This document shows positions 21,113 through 29,944 of a DNA stretch of 49,752 bases, piece after piece. Below the pieces are notes generated by a model. It did not search any database. It was not told where the DNA came from and saw only the letters and a program-made list of their open reading frames with translations. Source of the stretch: Phycisphaerae bacterium (GTDB lineage Bacteria; Planctomycetota; Phycisphaerae; UBA1845); the NCBI GenBank assembly GCA_029260215.1, contig JAJDDQ010000062.1:1-49752 (forward strand), given 5' to 3'. Position 1 is the first letter of the stretch; each line of letters opens with the position of its first letter. A program made the translations under genes and the position numbers.

Positions 21113-22054
21113 ATGGGATTGTTTGACCGCCTGAAGAAGGGATTGAGCAGGACGCGCGAGAAGGTCGTAGCCGGTTTTCGGGCTGTGCTGCCTTTCGGGC
21201 GCAAGGTTGATGAAGCACTGATCGACGAGCTTGAGACGACGATGATTGCGTCGGACATGGGCCCTGCGATGGTGGCGAAGCTGACGGATTACATTCGTGG
21301 GGCGTGGAAGAAGGGCGAGGTGAAGGAGGCTCAGGATGTCGTCGAGCACCTCAAACAACGCATCGTCGACTATTGGCCGCCGGATGATTGCCGGATTCAC
21401 TTCTCAGATTCCGGTCCGACGGTGGTTTTGGTGACCGGTATCAACGGTTCGGGCAAAACTACGAGCGTCGCGAAGCTGGCTAAATACTTTTCCGATCAGG
21501 GCAAGACGGTCATTTTGGGGGCGTGCGACACGTTTCGGGCGGCTGCGGTGGCGCAGCTGACGGAATGGGCGAGTCGGATCGGCGTGCAAATTGTCAAACA
21601 TCAACAAGACGCGGACCCCGGTGCGGTTGCGTATGATGCTTGTGAGGCGGCTGTTGCGCGGAAGGCGGACGTTCTGCTGATCGATACGGCTGGTCGCTTG
21701 CACACGCAGGATCATTTGATGCGTGAGTTGGGCAAGATTAAGAAGGTGGTCGAGCGGAAGATACCCGGTGCGCCGCACGAGGTGTTGCTGGTCCTCGACG
21801 CCACGATCGGACAGAACGCGGTCAGCCAGGCTAAGGTGTTCAGCGAGCATGCGGATGTGACCGGCTTGTTCCTGGCGAAACTGGACGGGAGCGCCAAGGG
21901 CGGCGTGGTCATCGGTATTCGCGAGCAACTCGATTTCCCGGTGAAGTTCGTCGGTATTGGTGAGACGCCGGCGGATGTCGAAGAGTTCGATCCGGCTACG
22001 TTTGCTGAAGCGCTGTTTGCGGGGGTGGCGGTTCCGAGTACGCAGCAAGTCTAG
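21113..22054 (+). CDS. ftsY: signal recognition particle receptor FtsY
   Basis: 313 residues starting four bases after the nusB stop. A short N-domain is followed by the GTPase G-domain: GINGSGKTTSVAKLAKYF (G1), ACDTFRAAAVAQL (G2), LIDTAGRLHTQDHLMREL (G3), AKLDGSAKGGVVIGI (G4) and FVGIGETPADVEEFDPATFA (G5). FtsY is the receptor for the signal recognition particle that delivers nascent membrane and secreted proteins to SecYEG. The acidic A-domain found in E. coli is absent, as in many bacteria. It shares an operon with ribH and nusB. Confidence 0.96.
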   Translation: MGLFDRLKKGLSRTREKVVAGFRAVLPFGRKVDEALIDELETTMIASDMGPAMVAKLTDYIRGAWKKGEVKEAQDVVEHLKQRIVDYWPPDDCRIHFSDSGPTVVLVTGINGSGKTTSVAKLAKYFSDQGKTVILGACDTFRAAAVAQLTEWASRIGVQIVKHQQDADPGAVAYDACEAAVARKADVLLIDTAGRLHTQDHLMRELGKIKKVVERKIPGAPHEVLLVLDATIGQNAVSQAKVFSEHADVTGLFLAKLDGSAKGGVVIGIREQLDFPVKFVGIGETPADVEEFDPATFAEALFAGVAVPSTQQV

Positions 22055-22138
22055 GTGCTGCGTTGCAGGTGGCTCGATGTGTAATTCGAACCTTAATGGA
22101 AGGGACGGGATGGGCGTAATGCGCGACTATCATGGTCC

Positions 22139-22164
22139 ACCGCTCCCTTACGGTCGCGGCTCTG
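22139..22164 (+). repeat. dispersed repeat, copy 2
   Basis: Begins ACCGCTCCCTTACGGTCGCG and ends GCTCTG, with one difference from the copy at 18894. It lies in the short gap between ftsY and the zinc-ribbon gene, about 50 bases before the latter's ATG. Two such close copies in non-coding gaps 3 kb apart indicate a dispersed repeat and not chance. Confidence 0.65.
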
Positions 22165-22213
22165 TTCGTCTCATCACATCGTACGGTGGTTGACAAAACC
22201 CAGGTATCCAAGA

Positions 22214-22624
22214 ATGGCGTACGCGCAGCAGGAAATTCCTGACGGCGTCGATCCGGAAAAACAGATCACGCAGAATCTCTATTGCGGTAGCTGTGGTTTC
22301 AACCTTCGCTACGCTAGGTTCGTTGGGCGGTGTTCGGAGTGTGGGAACGTCTACAACGCCCGCCCGCTCAAGATGGAAGGCATCTTCCTTCCGCATTCCA
22401 TTCGGTTTCCGTTGGTTGACATGGTCTTGGGCGTTTTCCTTTGTTTGGCTTCGTTTTTTTGGATTCGCCGGGGTGTTGGGACGCCGGCTGATCGCGGATT
22501 CCTTGCATTTGGGGGCATTTCGGCGGCGTTGGGGGTTTTCACGCTCGTCTATGCTGTGAAACAGGCGATGCGGTTTGTGCGCTTTCACGGTATTTTGCGC
22601 CGGATTCAGTGTGAGGATGATTGA
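22214..22624 (+). CDS. zinc-ribbon membrane protein
   Basis: 136 residues from the ATG at 22214; a TTG at 22190 would add eight. A zinc ribbon lies near the N-terminus: CGSCGFNLRYARFVGRCSEC then GNVYN, with two CxxC-type knuckles 16-17 residues apart. Two membrane helices follow: PLVDMVLGVFLCLASFFWI and GISAALGVFTLVYAVKQAM. The tail is basic (RFVRFHGILRRIQ). The same zinc-ribbon/membrane theme appears in the decayed gene at 3082. Such small planctomycete proteins have no known function. It may be in the operon with ftsY, but the repeat between them argues for separate regulation. Confidence 0.75.
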   Translation: MAYAQQEIPDGVDPEKQITQNLYCGSCGFNLRYARFVGRCSECGNVYNARPLKMEGIFLPHSIRFPLVDMVLGVFLCLASFFWIRRGVGTPADRGFLAFGGISAALGVFTLVYAVKQAMRFVRFHGILRRIQCEDD

Positions 22625-22647
22625 GGGGTGCTTGGGGGAATTGAAGA

Positions 22648-22665
22648 CGTGTCGCACGCGACACG
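22648..22665 (+). terminator. stem-loop after the zinc-ribbon gene
   Basis: CGTGTCG (22648-22654), loop CACG, CGACACG (22659-22665): a perfect seven-pair stem with a four-base loop, 24 bases after the stop codon at 22622-22624. There is no T-run after it, so it could be a factor-dependent or partial terminator, or a REP fragment. Confidence 0.4.
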
Positions 22666-22771
22666 GCTAAGCGGCGCGGGGGGCGTGGATTGGGATCGAA
22701 CTGACTCGAAGCTTTTTCCAGTGACTCTTCGGGATTGACCGCTGTCTGGTCATCGAATAGTTCTGGCGCGC

Positions 22772-25700
22772 ATGGCTGTTCGCTTTGTTCAGGGTCGTGC
22801 CGGTACCGGGAAGACGCACTACTGCCTTAACTCGATTCGTGAGGAACTGGGGCGATCACCTCTTGCTGGTTCGCGTTTGATTTTTCTGGTTCCCGAGCAG
22901 GTCAGCTTGCAGATGGAGCGTTCGCTGCTGTCCGACATACGGGCTGCGGCGGCTCATCGCGCGGAAGTGCTCAGTTTCAAGCGTTTGACACATCGAATTT
23001 TTGGCACGTGCGGCGACGGCGGTCGGCGACCGGTGTCGGCTGCGGCTCGAACGATGATGCTGGGGTTGGTGCTGCGGCGACTTGCACCGCAACTGCGTTA
23101 CTACACACGGGCTGAACGCTTCGGCGGATTCGTTGAGCGGTTGACGCGGACGCTGACGGAATTCATCGAAGAGGCTGTCGCGCCGGATGATTTGCCGGGG
23201 GCGACGGTGATCGAGAATGATGATCCTGCATTGGCGCTGAAGCTGGCGGATCTGCGACTCGTTTACGAAGCCTACCTGGCTGCCTTGGGGCGAAATCAGC
23301 TCGATCCGGCACAGCAACTGTCATTGGCTCGGGACCGTTTGCGCCTATGTCCGTGGGCGAGCGGAGCGCGCGTGTGGGTGGACGGGTTCGCCGGGTTCAC
23401 CGGGCAGGAACGGTTGATGCTGTTGGAGCTGGCGTCGCTGGCGGACAACGTTGATATCACTTTGTTGATGGGCCCGGCTGATTGCGATGTTGCGTCTCGC
23501 TCGCTCTTTTCGCGCACCGCACGCACGCTCGCGGAGATGCAGAACGCTTGCCGCGAACGGGGCATCGAAATCGAGCCGCCCCTGCTGCTGACCGATCCGC
23601 CGAGACGATTTGCGGATGCGCCGACGCTGGCGCGCATCGAGTCGTCCCTGTTCTCTGCCGCCCCGCCGCCGGAAATCGCAGTCGATAACGTTTGCGTTAT
23701 TCGTGCAGCCGATCGAAGTACGGAGGTCGCGTTGGCTGTCTCGCTCATCGCGGAATGGGTGCGCCGACCTGTCGCCCCGCTTCGCTACCGTGATATCGCC
23801 GTCATCGTTCGCAGCTTGGAACCCTACGACGGTCAGCTTTCGGCGGCGTTGAGCGCGGGCAATATTCCGTATTTCATCGACCACCGCCGTCAGGTCGGCA
23901 ATCATCCGCTTGTTCTTTTTCTGCGCAGTGCGTTGCAGCTTGCGGTTGAGGATTACTCGGCCGACGCGGTACGCATGTTGCTCAAGACGGGCATGACCGG
24001 GTTGAGCGAAACCGATGCCGACGCGCTGGAGAATTACCTGCTGGCTGTGGGAATCAGCGGGCGAGAGAAATGGACCGAGGGCGACTGGACGGCTCCGACG
24101 CGCGCGGGCGAGACACGTTCTTCGCACTGGTCGCGGGAAATCGAGCGTATCAATGTCTCCCGCCGTCATTTCGATGAGCGGGTGGACCGGTGGATGTCGG
24201 ATTGCTCCGCCGATGCGGCCGTCACCGGTGAGCGGTGGTCGGTGCGGCTGCAAGCGTTGATGGATCGGTTCGGGGTGGCTGACCAAATCGAAGCCTGGGC
24301 GGAGGGTTGCGTTTCGGACGGTCGGTTGGCGGACGCGGAGGGGCATCGTCAGGTTTTGCGCGACGTGTCTACACTGCTGGATGATATCGAAGAAACGCTC
24401 CGGAACGAGACGATTTCACTTGACGAGTTGTCTGTTGTGCTCGATGCCGGGTTGGGGCAGATGACGTTGGCGCTCGCTCCGCCGACGCTTGATCAGGTTA
24501 TGGTGGGTACGATTGATCGCAGTCGCCAACCGGACCTCAAGGCTGTCATTGTGTTGGGGGTTCACGAGGGATCGTTTCCGGGTGTGGCGGCGGAAGATGC
24601 GATCCTTAACGATGACGATCGCGATGCTCTGCGCGATCGGGGGCTGTCGCTTGGCACGCCGCGTACCGAACGATTTAACGATGAGTCCATTCTTTTCTAT
24701 ATCGCCATGACACGGGCGTGTGCGTCGCTGGTGGTGACGTATCCAGCCGTGGGTGAGGGGGGGAAGGAGCTTCGGCCTTCGCCTTTTGTTGAGACTTTGC
24801 TGGCAGCTTGTCCGGGTTTGACGGTTGAAGAAATCGACGATGCGCGGGAGTCTCGATTGAGGTGGTCGATTCAGACCGATCGCGATTTGGCTGCCCGGAT
24901 TGCGTACGAGTTCCGGCATCGGGCTGACTGCGTTGTGGAGGATCACGCGGAGACACGCATCGCCTGGAACAATCTGTACGACTCGGCTCGTACGGATGAC
25001 GAGTTGCAGCCCGTGCTGTCGGCTGCGGTTCGGTCTCTGACTTATCAAAATACAGCGTGTATTCGTCGGGCTGACTCGTTGCGCAAACCTACCAAGCCAA
25101 TGTCGATCAGCGAGTTGGAAACGCACGCCGCATGCCCGTTCAAACATTTTGCGCAATACCGACTCAAGCTGGAGGCGCGGGAGGAGGCGATTTGGAATGT
25201 TATGGATGTTGGCCGGGTGCATCACGCGATTTTGGAGCATTTTATCGCCGACCTGGCAATCACGCGGCAGTCGATTGCGGAGCTGGACGACTCGACTTTG
25301 GACGAGCGGTTGGCGGAGAGTTGTCGCGAGGTGGTGGAATCGTTGTCCGTATCGACGCCGATTTCGCACGCCCGAGATCGATATCTGCTGGATCGAAGCG
25401 TGAACGAACTGCGCGGGGTGGTCTTGACGCAAAAGCGGATCGCCGAAGCGGGTGTGTACAAACCACGGGCGGCGGAGTTGAAATTCGGGTTCGACGATGA
25501 CAGCAGTCTGGACGGATTGACAATTGACACGCCGAAGGGACGCAGGATCGTGTTGCGAGGCCTCATAGATCGCGTCGATCTGGCGGAGGTGTCCGACGAA
25601 TTGCTGGGCGTCGTGATCGACTACAAGCGCTCGCGCGGCAAACGTCTTGACATGTCGCATGTGTACCACGGCCTGTCGTTTCAACTTCTTACTTACCTCC

Positions 25701-26230
25701 TTGTGTTGCAGGAGCATGGAGAGACTTTGGCGGGGCGGCGGATCATACCAGCCGGTGCGTTTTATGTGGGATTGTTGAACAATTACGAGCGTGTGGATCA
25801 CCCGTCGGACGCGGATGATGAATCGATACGCTCGTCGCCGCACAGGCCTCGAGGGTTGCTCGATTTCGATCGGATGGATTCGTTCGACCGCAGTACGGAG
25901 AGTGGGTGGCGGGAAGGCTACTCGGTGTTCATCAAGAAGGGTGGCGAACTCGGGCATTCCGACAAAAGCGACGCTTCTCCCGGTGAAGATTTTCAGAACT
26001 TTCTGGCATTTACGCGCGAGAATTTGGGCCGGCGAGCGGACTTGATGTTGGATGGGGAGGTGGCGGTTTCGCCCTATCGGCTGCGTAAGGCAACGCCTTG
26101 CTCGTGGTGTTCGTTTAGAAGTTTCTGCCGGTTTGAAGCGGATACGGGCACTCAGCGAATGATCCTGCCGATGGGCAAGTCCGAGGTATGCCGTCTGTTG
26201 AGGGGCGACGGAACGGAGGCGACACCGTGA
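22772..26230 (+). CDS. addB: ATP-dependent helicase/nuclease subunit B (AddB)
   Basis: 1152 residues. AddB partners AddA to process double-strand DNA ends for recombination. The N-terminal Walker A is FVQGRAGTGKT at about residues 6-15, followed by VLSFKRLTHRIFG. The C-terminal nuclease domain contains GLIDRVDLAE, VVIDYKRSRGKRLDMSHVYH and QLLTYLLV, typical of the PD-(D/E)xK/RecB-type fold. The Fe-S cluster cysteines of AddB appear to be present: HAACPFKHFAQYRLKLE near residue 787, and CSWCSFRSFCRFEADTG near 1111-1125. The length is normal. The stop overlaps the addA start. Confidence 0.92.
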   Translation: MAVRFVQGRAGTGKTHYCLNSIREELGRSPLAGSRLIFLVPEQVSLQMERSLLSDIRAAAAHRAEVLSFKRLTHRIFGTCGDGGRRPVSAAARTMMLGLVLRRLAPQLRYYTRAERFGGFVERLTRTLTEFIEEAVAPDDLPGATVIENDDPALALKLADLRLVYEAYLAALGRNQLDPAQQLSLARDRLRLCPWASGARVWVDGFAGFTGQERLMLLELASLADNVDITLLMGPADCDVASRSLFSRTARTLAEMQNACRERGIEIEPPLLLTDPPRRFADAPTLARIESSLFSAAPPPEIAVDNVCVIRAADRSTEVALAVSLIAEWVRRPVAPLRYRDIAVIVRSLEPYDGQLSAALSAGNIPYFIDHRRQVGNHPLVLFLRSALQLAVEDYSADAVRMLLKTGMTGLSETDADALENYLLAVGISGREKWTEGDWTAPTRAGETRSSHWSREIERINVSRRHFDERVDRWMSDCSADAAVTGERWSVRLQALMDRFGVADQIEAWAEGCVSDGRLADAEGHRQVLRDVSTLLDDIEETLRNETISLDELSVVLDAGLGQMTLALAPPTLDQVMVGTIDRSRQPDLKAVIVLGVHEGSFPGVAAEDAILNDDDRDALRDRGLSLGTPRTERFNDESILFYIAMTRACASLVVTYPAVGEGGKELRPSPFVETLLAACPGLTVEEIDDARESRLRWSIQTDRDLAARIAYEFRHRADCVVEDHAETRIAWNNLYDSARTDDELQPVLSAAVRSLTYQNTACIRRADSLRKPTKPMSISELETHAACPFKHFAQYRLKLEAREEAIWNVMDVGRVHHAILEHFIADLAITRQSIAELDDSTLDERLAESCREVVESLSVSTPISHARDRYLLDRSVNELRGVVLTQKRIAEAGVYKPRAAELKFGFDDDSSLDGLTIDTPKGRRIVLRGLIDRVDLAEVSDELLGVVIDYKRSRGKRLDMSHVYHGLSFQLLTYLLVLQEHGETLAGRRIIPAGAFYVGLLNNYERVDHPSDADDESIRSSPHRPRGLLDFDRMDSFDRSTESGWREGYSVFIKKGGELGHSDKSDASPGEDFQNFLAFTRENLGRRADLMLDGEVAVSPYRLRKATPCSWCSFRSFCRFEADTGTQRMILPMGKSEVCRLLRGDGTEATP

Positions 26231-29200
26231 GCGTCGTCAACTGGACTACGGGCCAACTTCGCGCGATCGAGACGCTGGGTAAGAGTCTTGCGGTCACCGC
26301 GGCGGCTGGCTCGGGCAAGACGGCGGTGCTTACGGAGCGGTGTGCGCGCATTGTGTGTGACGCACCGACGGACCTGCGTTGCCCGATTGATCGGATTCTC
26401 GTGGTCACTTTTACGGAGGCGGCGGCTGCGGAGATGAAGGAACGCATTCGCGCCCAACTGCGTGGGCGTTTGCGTACGCACCCGGACGATGCCTATTTGC
26501 GGGAGCAGATCGTTCGGCTGGAGACGTCGCACATTTCGACTTTGCACTCGTTCTGCCTGTGGATGGTGCGACGGTGGTTTCACATTGCCGACATCGACCC
26601 CGCGTCGGTTGTCCTGCCCGCGGATGAAGCCCGGCTGCTCAAGGCAGACACGCTCGATCGCCTTTTTGACGAACGCTATGCCGGGGCTGCGGACGATCAG
26701 CGTGCTGCGGGTTTTCGGGCGCTTATCGACGTCTATGGCCTGGGACAGGATACGACGATCAGATCGTTCGTGCTTCGGCTTGCGGACTACGTGGTGAGTC
26801 TGCCCGATCCGACCGGGTGGCTGCGCGACTGTTGCGACCGTTATCGGTTCGACAATGCATCGCTGCGGCGATTCGTGCTCGATCCGCTCGTTCGAGAATT
26901 GCAGGATCACGCGCGGGCGGCTGACGATCTGAAGCACTGGAGTTCGTCAACGATTCGCCCGATCGCCGATCATGGTTCGCGGTTCGCAGCGCATGCGGAG
27001 TGCCTTCGCGCATGGATCGAGCGTTTGCGCGACGCCAATGCTGCTGAATTTGACCGGGTTCGCACGGAAGTAAGCGAGCATACCATCGTGCCGGTTCGCA
27101 CAAGGGCCAAGGATATCTCGCCGGAAGACAATCGCGTTCTCCTGTCACTGCGCGCAATGCGCACATCGATGCAGGAAGCCTTCAAGAAGAAGGTGGTGAA
27201 GCGATTCGCGCTGTTTTCTGCGGGCGAAATTGGGGATGGATTGCGACGGGTCGAGCCGTTTCTGCGCACGATTGTCGATCTGGTTGAGGATTTTCGTCAG
27301 GCCTACGATGAGGCCAAGCGTCGGCGGCAGGCCCTCGATTTCGGCGATCTGGAACGGCTGGCGTATCGGTTGGCTGAGCACGATGAGATTTCGTCTGAAC
27401 TGCGCGACAAATTCGAGCACGTGCTGGTGGATGAATATCAGGATATCAATCCGGTTCAGGACGCGATTCTGCGACGTGTGTGCCGGGACGATTGCCCGGA
27501 TCGCTCCGCCAATCTGTTCACCGTGGGCGATATCAAGCAGAGCATCTATCGTTTTCGGGCGGCGGACCCCGAGGTTTTCGCCCAGCGAATCTGTCACTGC
27601 GGCGCCGGTGGCGCGCGGGCTGACGCGATTCCGCTTAGTGAGAATTTTCGCAGTCAGCCGCGGATACTTGAGGCGGCCAACGAATTGTTCTCGCGACTGA
27701 TGGTCCGCGACTTCGTCGGGTTTGACTATGACGAGACGCACCGTCTCAAAGCGGGTCGGCCTTTCGACCTGGCGAATCCGCCGGGCGTTACGGTGCATGT
27801 GCTCGATCGCGACATGGCGGCGGCTGAGGAGGTTGATGAAGACGCATCGGAATTCGCCGATCCCGACTCGCCCGACGAATGGCAAACGATCGAGCGTGAA
27901 GCGTACGTCATCGGAACGGAGATAAAACGCCTCCTCGACGAACGCACCGTGTTTGAAGGCAAAGAACTCGGCCTTGGCGATGTGGCGGTGCTGCTTCGCT
28001 CGCCGTCCTTCCGTGCCGATCGGATGGCTGAGATTCTCGGCAAGATGGGCATCGCAGCCCACACTCAAGCTCGCGAGACGTTGTTCGACACGACCGAAAT
28101 TCGCGACCTGCGCGCTCTGTTGGCGGTTCTGGACAACACGCAGCAGGACATTCCCCTGGCTGCTCTGTTGCGTTCGAACATGCTCGGGCAACCGTTCGAT
28201 GAAAACGAGTTGCTGGTCATCCGGGCGATGAATGAGAAAGACCGTTTCTGTGCGTGCGTGCTTCAATACGCAGCTTCCGGAAGCGACCAATCGCTGCGGC
28301 GGAAGCTCTCTGATGTTCTATCGACTTTGCATCGGTTTCGAGTTGAGATGCGCGAACGCCCATTCGCCGACGCGCTGTGGGACATGCTCGAGCGCACTGG
28401 ATATCTCGCGTTCGTTGGCGGCTTGCGCGGCGGGAAGCGTCGCCGCGGCAACCTCATGCGCTTTCACGAGCGAGCACGGCAGTTCGGCACATTCAAACAG
28501 CAAGGCCTGCGACGATTCATCGCTTACCTCGACGATCTGGAATCGCAGGAGCAGGAAATGGGCGCAGCCTCATCCGCCCCGCCGTCGGGCGACGCGGTCA
28601 GCATCATGTCGATTCATGCGTCAAAGGGTCTGGAGTTTCCGATCGTTTTTGTGGCCGACCTGGGCCGGCGATTTAACTTCCGGGATAAGTACAGCCGAAT
28701 GATTCACGAGCGAAGCGTCGGCGTCTGCCTGCGTGTGGTCGATCCCGAGCGTATGATTGAATACCCGTCGGCTCCGTTCCAACTGGCAGCGGCTGAAATC
28801 GATCTTCAGACGCGGGCGGAAGAGTTGCGGTTGCTTTACGTGGCGATGACCCGCGCACAGTTCAAGCTGTCGCTGGTCGGGACCGTGAAAATGGAGTGGG
28901 TCACCCGATGCCGCGACGAGGGCAGCGTTTCGCAAAACACCCCGTCGCCTTTGGCTATTCAGTCGGCTTCCTGTGCGCTCGATTGGATCGTGCCGTCTTT
29001 GGTCGCCCTGCCGCGCGATGTCTGCCTTTGGTCTGCAAGCGGTGGCGACCCGCTGTTTCGCGTGCAAACACACGAACAGGAGGAAATGCGAACGTGGCAG
29101 CTTGGGAACACGCGTACACGATCCACGTCGCCTGCGCTGCGTGCGGTCGCGAGCCTGGCTTCGCTGCCGCAGGATGAGCCGACCACGGTGAATCGCGACG

Positions 29201-29925
29201 AAGCCGATGCGGTGCTCGATCGCATCCGCTTCGATTATCCGCATGACGTTTCAACCAGCGTGCCGTCGGTGGCATCCGCGGGTGCGGTGCAGCGTCTGTA
29301 CGACGTGACCGTTGACCTGGAATTCGCGCACGACGCGGGTGACCAAGGCAGCCGACCGTCGAAAACGCGTTCAGCCTCTCCCACGGAAGCCGCCCGGCGG
29401 GGAACAGCTACGCATCTTTTGTTGCAGCACATCGACCTGCACGCGGCTGCGACGATCGATTCCGTGCGGGTGGAAGCATCGCGACTCGTTGCGTGCGATC
29501 TGATTACCGAAGAGGACATCAGGCTTGCGGATATTGAGGCTGTCGCGTGGTACCTTGGCACAGATGCGGCGAAACGCGCGCGTGACGCAGGCGACGCCTA
29601 CATGCGCGAGTTCATGTTCATGGCCAAGCATCCCGCACACTGGTTCCACAACGCTGTGGCCGTCGATTCCGACGAGCATGTCCTGGTACGCGGTGTGGTG
29701 GACGGCGTGCTGGCGACCGACGATGCTCTGGAAATTGTGGATTTCAAGACAGATCGCGTCGAGCCGGCTGATGTCGCGGAACGTGCGCAGACCTACATCA
29801 ACCAGATGACACTCTATGCCGCGTCGATCGCACCCATCTTTGAGCGACCGGTGGATCGCTGCCGACTCATCTTCCTGCATGCCCGGGAGTTCGTCGAATT
29901 GAACGTCCCGTCACAATTGTCGTAA
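26227..29925 (+). CDS. addA: ATP-dependent helicase/nuclease subunit A (AddA)
   Basis: 1232 residues from the GTG at 26227, which overlaps the addB stop as GTGA, with GGAGG seven bases upstream. A full set of SF1A (UvrD-like) motifs is visible: TAAAGSGKTAVLTERC, VVTFTEAAAAEMKERI, ISTLHSFCLWMVRRW, LVDEYQDINPVQDAI, GDIKQSIYRFRAADPEVF, LSENFRSQPRILEAAN, IMSIHASKGLEFPIVFVADL and LLYVAMTRAQFKL. The C-terminal nuclease has VLVRGVVDGVL, LEIVDFKTDRVEPADVA and AQTYINQMTLYA (GxxD, DxK and QxxxY). AddA supplies the 3'-5' helicase and one nuclease of the AddAB recombination complex. Translational coupling with addB should hold the subunits at equal levels. Confidence 0.95.
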   Translation: MSVVNWTTGQLRAIETLGKSLAVTAAAGSGKTAVLTERCARIVCDAPTDLRCPIDRILVVTFTEAAAAEMKERIRAQLRGRLRTHPDDAYLREQIVRLETSHISTLHSFCLWMVRRWFHIADIDPASVVLPADEARLLKADTLDRLFDERYAGAADDQRAAGFRALIDVYGLGQDTTIRSFVLRLADYVVSLPDPTGWLRDCCDRYRFDNASLRRFVLDPLVRELQDHARAADDLKHWSSSTIRPIADHGSRFAAHAECLRAWIERLRDANAAEFDRVRTEVSEHTIVPVRTRAKDISPEDNRVLLSLRAMRTSMQEAFKKKVVKRFALFSAGEIGDGLRRVEPFLRTIVDLVEDFRQAYDEAKRRRQALDFGDLERLAYRLAEHDEISSELRDKFEHVLVDEYQDINPVQDAILRRVCRDDCPDRSANLFTVGDIKQSIYRFRAADPEVFAQRICHCGAGGARADAIPLSENFRSQPRILEAANELFSRLMVRDFVGFDYDETHRLKAGRPFDLANPPGVTVHVLDRDMAAAEEVDEDASEFADPDSPDEWQTIEREAYVIGTEIKRLLDERTVFEGKELGLGDVAVLLRSPSFRADRMAEILGKMGIAAHTQARETLFDTTEIRDLRALLAVLDNTQQDIPLAALLRSNMLGQPFDENELLVIRAMNEKDRFCACVLQYAASGSDQSLRRKLSDVLSTLHRFRVEMRERPFADALWDMLERTGYLAFVGGLRGGKRRRGNLMRFHERARQFGTFKQQGLRRFIAYLDDLESQEQEMGAASSAPPSGDAVSIMSIHASKGLEFPIVFVADLGRRFNFRDKYSRMIHERSVGVCLRVVDPERMIEYPSAPFQLAAAEIDLQTRAEELRLLYVAMTRAQFKLSLVGTVKMEWVTRCRDEGSVSQNTPSPLAIQSASCALDWIVPSLVALPRDVCLWSASGGDPLFRVQTHEQEEMRTWQLGNTRTRSTSPALRAVASLASLPQDEPTTVNRDEADAVLDRIRFDYPHDVSTSVPSVASAGAVQRLYDVTVDLEFAHDAGDQGSRPSKTRSASPTEAARRGTATHLLLQHIDLHAAATIDSVRVEASRLVACDLITEEDIRLADIEAVAWYLGTDAAKRARDAGDAYMREFMFMAKHPAHWFHNAVAVDSDEHVLVRGVVDGVLATDDALEIVDFKTDRVEPADVAERAQTYINQMTLYAASIAPIFERPVDRCRLIFLHAREFVELNVPSQLS

Positions 29926-29944
29926 GGGCGTTTGAGCCGGCGAT

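Noticed and set aside
24416-25957. A 513-codon frame antisense to addB.
   Set aside because: It is Arg/His/Gln-rich and lacks motifs, typical of shadows of GC-rich genes.
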